From NCBI GenBank assembly GCA_024734495.1, contig JALMQS010000887.1, positions 921,115 to 985,114 of the forward strand: 64,000 nucleotides of DNA. Reading direction: 5' to 3'. Below, in pieces: positions 1 through 12,722 of the stretch. The stretch is from Forficula auricularia. Lineage: Eukaryota; Arthropoda; Insecta; Dermaptera; Forficulidae. Made by a program: the position numbers and the translations under genes. The notes below the pieces were generated by a model. That model saw nothing but the letters and a program-made list of their open reading frames with translations. It had not been told where the DNA came from and searched no databases. Positions within the stretch are counted from its first letter, which is position 1. Every line of letters starts with the position of its first letter.

Positions 1-270
1 GAAGCGGGTTCCTTATTATGTAATAAGTACGTGTTTTTTATAAAGTAGAATAAATAAATGCCATGGCCGGGCCTGGGACCAACGGATGCACCTGGACCCC
101 CCCCTTGCGGGGGCTATGCCCTTCGACACCAATTCACGGACAGAGACGACCGGCGAGCTGGTTGGCTCGGCGAACCTGGCAGAGCGCACATACACACACA
201 CGAGAGAATTGTTTGTTCGGCAAGCTGGATGATTCGTGTCTATGGATGGCAACGATATATCGATTATTTT
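1..270. repeat. GC-rich repeat-like block, unassigned
   Basis: This stretch is far richer in G and C than its surroundings, with a C8 run at 99-106 and a CA-rich patch near 190. Open frames on both strands show nothing I recognise. It resembles the GC-rich tail of the LINE seen at the window's right edge, but I cannot align the two with certainty. Confidence 0.3.
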
Positions 271-740
271 TAACCGACTTCAAAAAAGGAGGAGGTTCTC
301 AATTCGACTGATTTTTTTTTGTGTCTATGTTATCTGATATCTCCGCCAATTGTTAACCGATTTTGATGATTTTTTTGCATTATGTTCAGTATAGTTTCCG
401 ATTGGTCCCGTATTTTTCATTGGTAATGGACCTTTTTTGTTATGTTTGTTCAGGCATAACTTCTTTGTTTATGAACCGATTTTAATGATTCTTTCTGGGG
501 TTGGATCAGTATAGCTCCAGGATAATCAAGATTCATAACTATTTATTTATTTATTTTATGTATGTTCAGCGAGAACTTTTTGCCACGTGGACCGATTTCG
601 ATGATTCTTTTATATTGGAAAGGCCGTATCTTAGGGGTGGTCCCATATTAATTTGGTCAAGATCTGATGATATGATCAATGACGAAATAACGTAAATCTC
701 TAATTCTTATGAGCAAATAATCGAAATTATAATAAATAAA
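271..740. repeat. GACTTCAAAA family, partial copy
   Basis: It begins TTAACCGACTTCAAAAAAGG and runs inward with the same order of blocks as at 37488-37820 (TATCTCCGCCAATTG, CAGGCATAACTTC, ATGAACCGAT). It stops after AATAATAAATAAA, before the palindromic core that the longer copies carry. Confidence 0.7.
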
Positions 741-1398
741 AACTATTAATTGAGAATATATTTGGTGAACATGACATAAAAACAAAGAGAACATCTAAGT
801 ATTCTTTTTCTTCTGTTAATTAAGATTTGTCTTTTCATTTTCATATTTATTTTAGGTTTAAGAGACAGGTCACAACCTCCAGTAGTGCCAAGTAAATGTT
901 AAATATTTTGAAAGCAGTTTTATTTTTATTTTTCATACAAGGTAAAATAAAGGCAAGAATTCTGTAAGATTATTAAATTTATTCGAAAAAAATTGTATAC
1001 ATATTTATATATTTATTAAAAACAAATACCATATATTGGAAAAAAATTTCTCTTCGGAGAGAGTCGGACTGGTAGAAATTTTAATTGAGAAGTGATGAAA
1101 GGCAGCACAAGGATAGTGAAATGATCTATAATTAAGGAAAAACATCCATTCTTTAAAAATTCTATTCATGACTCTATTGAGAAAGGACAAATTTCGAGCA
1201 CTGCTGAAGAAGAGAAGAGGGAAATATCTTGTATTTTTCCCTCAATGACCTCTTTTAAACTTTGAAGGAGGGAAAAATCCTCTGTGGTTTTTGAGTGAGA
1301 AAAAATTACTGTCCAATAAATCTCGATAATTTTTTTCATTATCCTTGGGCTGCCTTCAATCACTTCTCAATACAAATATATATGTATATAGTATACCT
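741..1398. other. no gene seen
   Basis: AT-rich DNA downstream of DHCR24. Short open frames on the minus strand have no recognisable domain. Confidence 0.5.
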
Positions 1399-1719
1399 AT
1401 ACGAGGGGTGAACCGGGACCTAATATGCTGTACACCTACTTCCACTTGTACTTTCAAATATTTCCAAGTATTTCCAAATATTTCCAAGTACTTCCAAAAT
1501 ACTTCCAAAGAGGTGTACACCTACTTCCAATCTCGATTCACTCATCAATTATACTTATACGAGGGGTGAACCGCGACCTAATTTCGTGTAAACCTACTTC
1601 CACTTTCATTTCCAAGTAGAAGGATCAACAGATGTAGGGGCATTATCTAATGAATTCCAAAATAATTCCACATAATTCCAAAGACGTGTACACCTAATTC
1701 TAATCGCGGTTCACCCCTC
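1399..1719. mobile_element. two adjacent MITEs of the CGAGGGGTGAACC family
   Basis: CGAGGGGTGAACCGGGACCTA begins at 1399 and CGAGGGGTGAACCGCGACCT at 1560. The second copy ends at about 1719 with the inverted end CGCGGTTCACCCCTCG. The interior is a run of TTCCAAnTATTTCC-like units plus GTGTACACCTA near the ends. Further copies are at 29447-29583 and 31861-32016. No coding content. Confidence 0.75.
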
Positions 1720-1947
1720 GAATATATATGTATATATGTAAAAAAATGTTATATATTATTTTTATAATTTATTTACAGTTTGTCACGTCTTTTTTTGAAC
1801 GCTGCTAAATTAGGACGTGTATGAGTTGAGAAGAGATAGACAGATACAAGAAAGTAAATGAACATTTTGTTTGATGACCTATTTCTTTTAGATACAGCCA
1901 TAAGAAAACGCTTTCTATTGGATTTAACAAGAATGTATAAATTGTTT

Positions 1948-1983
1948 TTTATTATGACTTGTATAGTTGATGATTAATTTATT
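1948..1983 (-). promoter_or_regulatory. candidate poly(A) signals of DHCR24
   Basis: On the minus strand, AATAAA occurs overlapping the stop codon (1983..1978) and again at 1953..1948, about 30 nt past the stop. The second is the likelier signal. In such AT-rich DNA a chance match is possible. Confidence 0.35.
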
Positions 1984-2135
1984 ATTTGCGAACATATCTA
2001 TTAACTTTATCATAGACTTCAGGGAAAGCTTTGGAGGCATTCAATCGTTTCCGAACTCGATCGTATAATTTATGGTCGAACATTTGACGGAATTCTTCCT
2101 TAGTCATGTATGTATCAGCATAGAGCATCTGGAAA
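1982..2135 (-). CDS. DHCR24: DHCR24 exon 10 (terminal)
   Basis: 154 nt, acceptor ACTCAG at 2136..2141. It encodes [19 protein letters not shown]...[14 protein letters not shown], then TAA at 1984..1982. The end matches HGFQMLYADCYM...FPEVYDKI of vertebrates. Confidence 0.92.
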
Positions 2136-5100
2136 CTGAGGTAAAAGCGATTGTGTTTAATAGTATTATAGGAAATTTGAATAGTAAGTAATAGTGTTTA
2201 GTTGAGATGAACATACCCATGACATTTTCTGACAAACGCTTCAATATTGCGTGTTGTGGTCTCTGGTTGGAAATTCTTTACTGCTGGCACACCATAAACC
2301 CCTACATCAACAAAGATCGGTCGCTTGTCGTGCTTATCTTCACTTGGACCTAGAGCCTTCAGTGATCTTTCACCGCTGACCAAACCTGGCTGGGTAGCAT
2401 CTAAACGAAAAGGACAGAGCCACACTGGGTAGACCTGCAAACAAAATTATGATTCTTATCAAAAAATAATCTTGATTTTAGCAATTGTTTGTCCCTTTTT
2501 TGAATAGGTTTGTGCTTAATTCTCATAGCTCAGCTTCTTAACTGAAAGCCAGAACGTCACGTATTTGATAGAAAAATTCGTAACTTTCTGCAATGGTTAG
2601 TGAATTGACAATTTTTTTTGTCATTGGTTGATTTGATCTACAAAGTAGAAACTTAGAACAGTGTTTCTCAAATGGTATCTCGCTAATATGGCTTTAATAT
2701 CCGCGCCCAAGTATGTCTGAAATTTTATTATTTATACCAGTGATTCTCAACCTGGGTTTCGCGGAACCCCAGGGTTCCACAAAGGAAGGTTTGGGGTTTC
2801 CCGCGCCTAAAGGTCAATAAAAAGAAAAAAAGAAAAACAAAAATAGTAGTTAATAGTGTCACCCCTCAAAAAATGTATAATGTAAAGTAAAACAATGCTA
2901 AATTTAGAGTCTAAGTACATATTACCTTATATTCAAATAAAACCATTGATACTTAAGAATTTTTTTAGAGAGATTAATATATTATTTTGTTCTTACAGCT
3001 ATAAAAGTATCATGATGTTGATATTTTGACCAAAAATTAATTATCTCATATTTTAGTGCTAGGGGTTCCTCAGAAATAAATATATGTGCTCTAGGGTTCC
3101 TCGCTCTACAAAAGGTTGAGAAACACTAGCTTAGCATAAACATGCAGTTTATATTAATACAAGAATATATGCCAAATTTCAGCTTACTAGTTATATCTAT
3201 TCAATAGCTCCCCATTTTAAAATTCAATTGTTTTCTAATTTCTTGAATTTTTGAACCGATCGTTCTGAAGCTAGAAAACCCTATGTTGGAGGCATCAAAA
3301 CGAAATTTGTTTACTTTTTCATTTTTGAGTTATGTGGTTATCTGAATCAAGACAGAAATAAACAATTTCATACTTAAAAACTATTTCTAAACACTTAGAG
3401 CAAAAAAGCAATTTCAAGTGAATTCAATTCTTTGCCCCATTCAGAAGGCAGGCAAGTCTGACTCCCAAGTGCATCGAGCTACTCAGTAATAATATAATAA
3501 TTCATCTGTTTAGAGCAGAGATGGTGCAAAAATTATATAAAAATATTCAAGATATATGTAATTTATTTGTTAAATTGAAGGGTTGTTTTGTCACAAATAT
3601 AATAAAAAAACAACCCTTCAAGTTAACAAAAAATTTAAATCAAGTCACTTAAGTTCTGGAAGAATTTTAATATGTAATTTACTATGAATAAAATAATAAT
3701 AATAATACACTTTTAATTAATCTTCAATATTTATTGTGAGTGGTTTAACTCGAAATCACTTTGTAGATTCATCAAAAGCGATCCACGAACAAATTTAGAA
3801 AGAGGAATTAAAGCAAATACTATTAATTTCTTAATTATCCATTTTCGAATCTGATAAATTTCATTTTAATAACATACTAGCTTCCATTCTCTCAAACTCT
3901 ATTTCATAAATAATTTTTATTTTATTTGTAGTATAAGTTGAATTAAAATAGTGAACATTCTCGTTACTTACTTTGACTTGTTTTTCAAAATATCGGATAG
4001 TATCTGCGAGGGTTTCAATTGGGATCAACAAATCTTGTATAATATGGTTGTTCTCATAGAGTTCCCGTGTTCCTTCTGTTTGCGTTAGCTTAAGCAAAGA
4101 TACTTTGACTGGCAATAACCATCCAAAAAGTAATCGAAACAGAAAGTTATTTCCGAACGGGATGATTTCCTAAAAATTTCAAAAGTCACAACAAAATTGA
4201 TAAAGTTCATGATCATTCTTTTTCTTTTTTTTTTTACCTTAATTTCCCAAAATAATGCACGAGAGTGTCTGTGATAATAGTCTCGCAATGGCATATAATC
4301 TGTAAACTTTCCTCTGTTAAAAGCAGTCTCAGCGTGTTTATAAAACCAAGGTTTATACCAGCTACCAATATTATTTACCTTCAAAAAAATTAAATTAAAA
4401 CCAATTTAGCAAAGGCATATACAAGGAAAGTTCATTTTAAAGTACCTTATCAGGTTCCGGTTTTGAAACCATTTTTCCTCTCATTAAAACTCCTTTCTCT
4501 TGTTCATAAAGCAAACATTCGACAAAATCATTACTCTGGTCTCGAGAGGCACTATCAAACATGCGGACTGTTTTATCTAAGCCTTCAATAGGCTCATACT
4601 CCAATTTCACATACCTATACAAATATAAATATTAATAAGTTTTTTTAAAATAGATAATATAATTATGCACTAAATTACCTTTTACAAGGAATAATTCGGA
4701 AACGAACCGAAGCAAGAAGTCCAAGTGTCCCGTATGACCAGGGGATAGAATAGAAGAGGTCGGGATCCGACTCCTAAAGAAATTTAAACATTGTCATTTA
4801 AAATCATACCACATGCAAAACTGCGACACAGTAGTCGCTTGCTACCCTAAATGCAATTCAGAGACGAACTATCAGACTAATAGACGATCTGATTGAAAAG
4901 ATTTTGTTTTTACCTATGAGCTTATCCTCTGCTTGATGTAAATATATATAGAAAGAGAAAAAAATATTTATTGATTGTATTTAAAATATTTAGAAAATAC
5001 AAATCTTTTATAGAACAATCTTAAAAACGTTTCGGTAGAAATTCTACCTTTATCAATGGAAATTTTTCAAAAAAAGAAAAAAGTTGCTTTCTCTAATGCT

Positions 5101-8100
5101 ATTTTTAGAAAAAATAATTTTTCATAAATATTTATATTTTTTATTTGAATTAAAAGGTAATTTGGTCACCAAGACAATTTGTACAATTGCCTTTATCAAA
5201 ATATTTAATTTCTTAGGCCTGCTTTCTAAAGATTGAGAAAGCAACTTTTTTTTTTTTTTTTTTGAAAAATTTCCATTGATAAAGGGAGAATTTCTCCCGA
5301 AACGTTTGGGTTTGAAATATATGTTTTAAGATTGTTCTATAAAAGATTTGTATTTTTTAATATATATGTACTATATCAGGGGCGGGCTGTGACTTTTCAA
5401 CCAGAGGATGCTGTCCAAAAAAGGACCCTTCATTTTATTATTCTTAAAATTCATCAATAACCGCTTAATATAATTTTTCAAATTTCACATTAGATTTTTA
5501 TCATTTGATATTAAAGACAGAACGAACTATCTTCACTTTGACCACTTCCTGGGGAAAGTAAAAAATAATCTACCCTTCTATCTTAGAGGTTCTGTCTGAG
5601 TACTTTCAATAAATATTTTTTTGGTTGCTATAAAATAATTAGATGTAAAAAATTACGATACCCATGGTTTGCGTGTACGGCTTGCAGTTAGCCTCTTTGT
5701 TTTAAAGCGAGATTGAGCTAGCGGAGTCGAGGGAGTCGGTGAGGGTAGAATCGTCAATTAGCCTGACGGCTCGTTTTCTGAATTGCATCAGGGTAGCAAG
5801 AGAATATTTAGAGGCTCCTCTCCATAGATGAGAGCCGTATTCGAGACAGGGGCGGATTTGGGCCTTGTAGATGGTGAGAAGATGTGGGGGCTTGTAAAAT
5901 CGCTTGGACCTGAATAAGTAGCCAATCTTCCTTGCTGCAGATTTCGCCACAGAGGAGATGTGTTCATTCCAAGACAGGTCAGATGCGACAGAGACGCCTA
6001 GCATGGATAGGCTGTCACACATTTTCAGGGGATTCGAATCGAAGTAAATATCAGGGAAATTTTTATTTTCGCGCCTAGAAATTAGACAACATTGAGTCTT
6101 GTTTGCATTAAAGTTAACGAAATTTTGGGAGCTTCATTTATTCAGTTTGTCTAGGTCGAGAGTGATTGAGGAGGCAGCATTGATTCGATTATTCGGGAGT
6201 GAGGGTTTGCCGTGCAGAGTGCTATCGTCGGCGTAACAGTGACTTTACTGACTCCATGACCCGCTAGCCCACCTCTCTCTCTATTTTATAGATATTATCG
6301 CATCATAAGCTCCTATGATATAATATGGAGCGGAGATCAAACCCGCATTAGCGCTCATATCAGTTCACCCATACGACAGAGGAAAACGATAGAGTGGATT
6401 TTTAATTCAAACGTGTTATATTTTTTTCCTAATTTAAAGTTCTGTAGACAGACGGCGAAGCGGGTTCGAGTGTGTTCCCCATAATAGATTAAATTTTAAA
6501 ACATTGGTTTCAGCTGAACGTTATTTTTCACAGAGATAATAAAGAATTATATGAAAGTGAAATGGCAAATTCGTTAATTTTTTATGATGTGATTAAAGAT
6601 TTTACTACTAAACACAAAAAAAATTATATAATTTTACTCGATACTCCTACCTGATATTTGTGTAATCCGGTCTTCTGTTTATAATGAGTGATTTTTTTAG
6701 TACCAAAATCTTTAATCACATCATAAAATTAACGAAGAAAAAAACCATCATGCACGATTACAATACTTGACCATACCCTGTACGGTAAAGTAAAAATTAT
6801 ATAATTTTACTCAATATTCCTATATTATGTAATTCCATCTTCTGTATAATGAGTAATTTATTTAAAGTACCTAGATTTATATGCGTTGTTTTTTATAATT
6901 ACACTCCACCAACACAAGACCTAAATGATTTTCTAGAGAGAAATCAAGGTAAGCTTGCTGATATGGCTCTTGAAGAGTTGTAGGTTCTGTGAGAATAGGA
7001 AAGACCCACTTGGTGGATTTCGGTGTCTGGGGACCCTTGGAAAAGAGGCCCTATATTAGTTTTTGATGAATTTACCATTAACATTATAAGATCCAAAACA
7101 ATGCACACACATTATAGACTACATTTTAAGTTTTTTTAAATAACAAATAAACATTTAATTAAAAACAATAGTAATTCCAATTTTGTCTGCCCCTTCAGGT
7201 TCATGGGCCCCCCAAATCTGCCACTGGAAAGACCAAAGACAAGGAATTCCAGAGCCCTAGAACTCTTAGAATAAAAGATATGATAAAGTAAGATGGTCTA
7301 GTGAAGACTTTGGAGGAAGCATTTGGTTTGAGCTGCGTGACATTCTGATTGGATACCATCATAGAGAAAAGGTCCTCAGAACAGAACCGTGTGGTATTCA
7401 TAGAGGAAAAGTCGTCAACAGTAAGGCGGTGTGCTAACAAAAAGTGATTTGTCCTGATAATAAAAGGGCAGGTGAAACAATTGACTTTTTATTATATTAG
7501 ATCTACAGAACTTTAAAATATGGAAAACTATTGATGAGATCGATGCGCTGATACATCTAATCATTTTTATTTGAAAGCTATTTTTAAAATAATATTACGT
7601 GATTTTGTACTATGTAAAATCGAGAAATTTTCTGATTATTATTTATTTGAGTTTTTAAAAAAACATTCACTTACTTTAGTCACTGTAATAACACTGGCGT
7701 CTGATAATATTATTTCATATTCGAGACAGAAATGTTGAACCAATCCATATAAATGGGAGCTGCTTTCAACACCGGTACCCATAACAAGTCCACCTGCAAG
7801 CAAATCAGGATTCAATAATTTATTTAAGAACTATTAAAGGAAATGCATTATGAATTAATTTCTTCAATATATTAATAATAAATATATGCCCCGAGGCGCC
7901 TCTTAAGAATCATGCAATGGACGACTGGTGATTACCATATATATTACTACACAAACGAATTAGAATAGAGCTCACAAATATACACAATTATGAAATACGA
8001 ATAGTATAATTAATATCATCTATACAAATTTCGATGCGCTAATAAACTTAGTGGTTGATGCATCTGTAATACTCTAATAAAATAATACTTATTTTGTAAA

Positions 8101-11100
8101 TATTTTTAAAAAGTTGATTAATTAAATAAATATAAAAAATAATAAAAAATCAAAATCAATATAAGACATTATAGTAAATAATAAAAATAACTATTTTGCC
8201 ACAGCCGTTAATTAACTCTGAGCTATGTCATTTTTTTATTAAAGTGGGTGATCCGTCTTGAGGTCTTGATTAATTTACTCCTCAGATACAGACTACCCTG
8301 GAACTGATTCGGAATATTATTTGTGAGCCCTTAAAGCCATTTATGGAAATTGTTGACCAGGAATAAAACATCAATATGTCCACCTCTCCACCTGATCATT
8401 TAGCACTATCCTCTAGTTCAGACAGAGGTTCTTAACCAGTGGTAAGCGGAAGATATCTGGTGGTACAATCATGGATATTAGCTGTGTCATTTATTTGGGA
8501 TCATGTATTTAAGTTTTGCTCTTTAGTTTATTTCTTTATTTATTTTTCATAATTTTAAAATATGTATATTTTCGAAATGATAAAGTGGCTAGAAAAATAA
8601 TAGGAAACATGGATATTTTGTTGATGGTACTGAAATTTAAGAATTTGGTTTTTGGTGGTAAGTATTTATAAAAAAGTTTGAGAAACTCTACTCTAGATCT
8701 AGACTACTGGCCTATCAGTTAACTAAGATAAAATATTATTTTCGAAGTTTTTTTCAATTTAGATTAGACATAATATTGTTTATTATGGCAAAATGATTGT
8801 ACATTAATGTTCAGAGAAAAATTAATTGAAATTTTCTGTTAATTACACAACAATCCGTCTCCTATTCCCGAAACTGATGAGATTTCTGATAATTCTGATT
8901 TTTTTACTTTATTTATTTGAACTAAATAATAAATTCAAAAATAGGAGCCAAAACATCGAATGTTTAATAGAAAATTTGACTTAATTTTTTGCTTTGCATT
9001 ACGTTGTCGTCTGATCTCAGAATCGGTTAAAAAACCAATTTTCTTCAACCTGATTTCCAAAATTTAACATAAACGAAAAATTATGTTACTGAAAAATCAT
9101 TAAAAAAATGGCAAACTATTATAATACCAAAAGATATTTCACTTGTTACTTACCAACAGTAAGATCATCCAGTTCAGGCACCACAGGGATTGTGTATCCT
9201 TGTGGGTTCAACAGCTTAGTAAGTTGTCCCATGGTAACAAGAGGCTCACAGCGCACAGTCTACATAAGAACATATAAATATTTAAAATAGAAATGTATAA
9301 ATCAATATAACATGTTCTTGAATATATATATAGTAAATATAAAATTCAATGTTATTTTCATTATTAAAAAATAAATACATGCAAAATGATCCGATGATAC
9401 TAAATAATATGATCATCAATATATAACTAGGATTTTTTCTTAGGAGGGCTACTCTAAATTTAGATAATTTTATGATTTATTTAATAATTATCAAAAGAAA
9501 ATAATCGTATAAACAAATTAAAGTTCTTATCATAGAAGATATAAAATAAAAAGCGTTCAGCATGCTAGGTTCATTATATTTTCACTATGTGTTAATTAAA
9601 CCCATAAATTTCACCCTTTCATTTTAGGTCCTGAAGAAGGAAAAGTTTCCCTTTTTCGATTTTTTCTTTAATTATTCCTCAAACTCTACCACTATTCCAA
9701 ATTTGAACATTCTAGGATCAGTGGAAGTACTCTAGAATTTTGATGAGTCAGTCAGTCAGTGAGTGAGTGAGTGAGTGACGAAAAAGCCTATCTTTGGCTT
9801 CTTCTAACTTGGACGGTATAAGCAATAGAAATATGAAATTTGGAAATTTAGTTAAGCTTATGGACCAGTATGGTGGGAAAAATCCAGCCATCTAAAAGGT
9901 TTCCAGTGCGAAGTTTCAGAGGCGTCAAAATGGCTCGAGTTGCTTCCTGTAAAGCAGGGGTGTCCAACCCTTTGGCTTACACGGCCCAAATTTGAAGAAA
10001 AAAATTGTCTCGGCCCGCGGATGAAATATTATAATTCTATTGATATTTGTTATTCAAAAAAGATAGTTAATAATGTAGAAATAAGAATTTTATATTTTTT
10101 AGCTCATACTGAGCTTCTGATTTTACTTTTCGTAAATTTTATACTTGAAAATAGCTTCTCTTATATACAAATACATACCTACATACTTACAAAAAGTGAT
10201 ATGTTTTAGTATTTGATTATATTTTTTCTGGCTAGATAATTAATATAAAAATCTAATAAAGAGACAATATTCAATTTTTCTTTCAGATCGGTATCTAATT
10301 GTTGTTCTATATTCTAGAACATTCAATCAGAAAGTTTACACGTAGAAAATTTATTCCTAATGAAAATGGAGTCGAAAATAGACCAAAATTATGATTATTT
10401 TTTCGGAAATCTTGAAATCTAGTTCCGGATTCAAAATTTAAAATTCGAACTTTTATTTTTCGAAAACTTCATAGTAGATTTTCAGATTTTTTTATTTTTG
10501 AGAAAAAAAAATATCAGGTCAAATTATTGGGTGTTTTCTAGTATCTACATATAAATCTCAATGTTTTAAGGAATTTTATGACTTTATATTGGGGCCACGG
10601 GTTGGACAGCCCTGGTTTAAATCGAATGGGATTAAAGAAGGATATGAGGAATGATAATTTATTTTTTAAAAGGGTCACGGATATAATAATCCCTGACTAT
10701 CCATTTTCTATTGACATGTAAGAACGTGCAAAGATCTAAAAGACAAGTCCTTACAAGTTTTAGTCCAGAAGAGAAATTTTCAATTAATGGTGATTGTTCT
10801 AGAAAACCCCAATTCCTAGTCTCCTTGTACTAGAATGATAACTTATAGACTTGCTTAGTGTCCTATCATATAAATTACTGAACTAATAAATATTTTAGAA
10901 AATGAAAATATGAGAAGAAGAAGAATTTTTAAATATTCGAAACTTCATTATTTTTTATTTTATATAGTTAAGCTTATAATTTTGTTATTAGTGAATTTTA
11001 TTCTTGAAAAAAGCTTCACGTATTGTACAAATATACATTTATATTTCGAAAAAGGGAATAAATATATCTCTACATATAAATCTCAATGTTTTAAGGAAGT

Positions 11101-12669
11101 TTATGATATTATGTTGGGGCAGGGGCCACACTCATTGCAGAGCTGGACCAGCGGGCCACGGATTGGACAGTCCTGTTTTTACAGGGTAGTCTGGCAGAGT
11201 GCGTGCCCGCTCGAATCGGACTTGGCTGGGGCACTGCCGATGCCGTGCTCCCAGATTTAAAAAATATCCAAGAGTAGAAAAAAATCAATTTAAATTCAAA
11301 TTCGAGTATATAGTTATATAAAATCAAAGAAATCAAATAATCCGAGTTTAAATTTAGTGTAGATTTTTACCATTTTGTCTTTATCAATTTCAAGAATATC
11401 CACTAGATTCACGTTTATGTTGGTGAAAGTTTTCTTGTAGAGAGGTTGTCTAAAACTCATCGTCTGCCAACCGGGCCGGGCCGTACAGAGACGGGTCTTC
11501 ATGCCTGAGTCGATCCATTCACGAATCTGCAACATTAAGAAAATCGAAAACTTAGAAGATCGCTTTTATTAGGTCTTTTAATCACATTAACCTATCTTTT
11601 TGAGATGAGGGACGTATCAAAATAATTGTAGTAAACAGAGAGCTGGATAAATTAAAAAAAAATTTTAACTCAGAGAATCTATAAAACGCGGCGTGGGTTT
11701 ATAGTGAAACATTTTTAAATTGTAATAGGTTGGAGTTGGTGGTGTTTCACAGTGAAACACCACCAACTCCAACCTATTACAATTCAGAGAGTCTAATACT
11801 ATGGTTTTTGTTTATTTTAGTAATAAAAGCATATAGATATAAATATACATATATTATTATTAATGTTAAATTTAATAAATATGTAAATTATTAGTGTATT
11901 TTTAATTAAATTTATTTTTGAATTATTACAATTTAATTAGACACTTATCATGGTTTGATGCTTTGTGCTATTTGTAATATTTATTTTTAACACGTTTTTA
12001 TTAGCTTGACCTGTATGTATGTATGCATGTATGTTTCAATGTGACTTTCATTCTGTTAAATTCCGCATTGTCTATAAAATTTTTTATATATTCAAATTTC
12101 GCAACATTATGTTTAAAGACATCGTTTCGTGCTGTTTCATCTTCATAAGCGATAAGTTTTGAATTTCAATTTGAAATAATTTATTTAAATTTATTAATAT
12201 TATTTATTCTACTGCATGGTCTTTAATTTTTTAATTATTATACCATAAATATAATTTTTATTTTCTCTCAACTATTATTAATATATTTGCCTGATCCCAG
12301 GCTTTATATAATTTTTTATCCATGCCTATAGATACTCTCTATACTTTTTAGGTAGATTTCGAAGAAATATACCTATTGCGCTCACTCTCATGGTGCGAAT
12401 TCCGGAAAATTTCATCATAGTTTTTCCGATCATGATCCCTAGACCTCCAAAACCACCCTCTATTCAAAAGTTATATATAATTAAGTAATGGAGAGGGATT
12501 CAGCCAATGGGTAACCTCTGCTGAATAAAAAACTCTCAATTATGGAAAACGTTTTTAATTAAAGCCGAAACGTTTTCCATAATTGGGGAATTTTATTCAA
12601 CAGAAACCCACTGAATCCTCTCATTACTTAATTATATATTATACATATACAGCCATCACAATTGTATCA

Positions 12670-12722
<53 letters not shown>

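Noticed and set aside
16..252. Open frames on both strands at the left edge
   Set aside because: They lie in a GC-rich repeat-like block and show no domain, signal or splice context.
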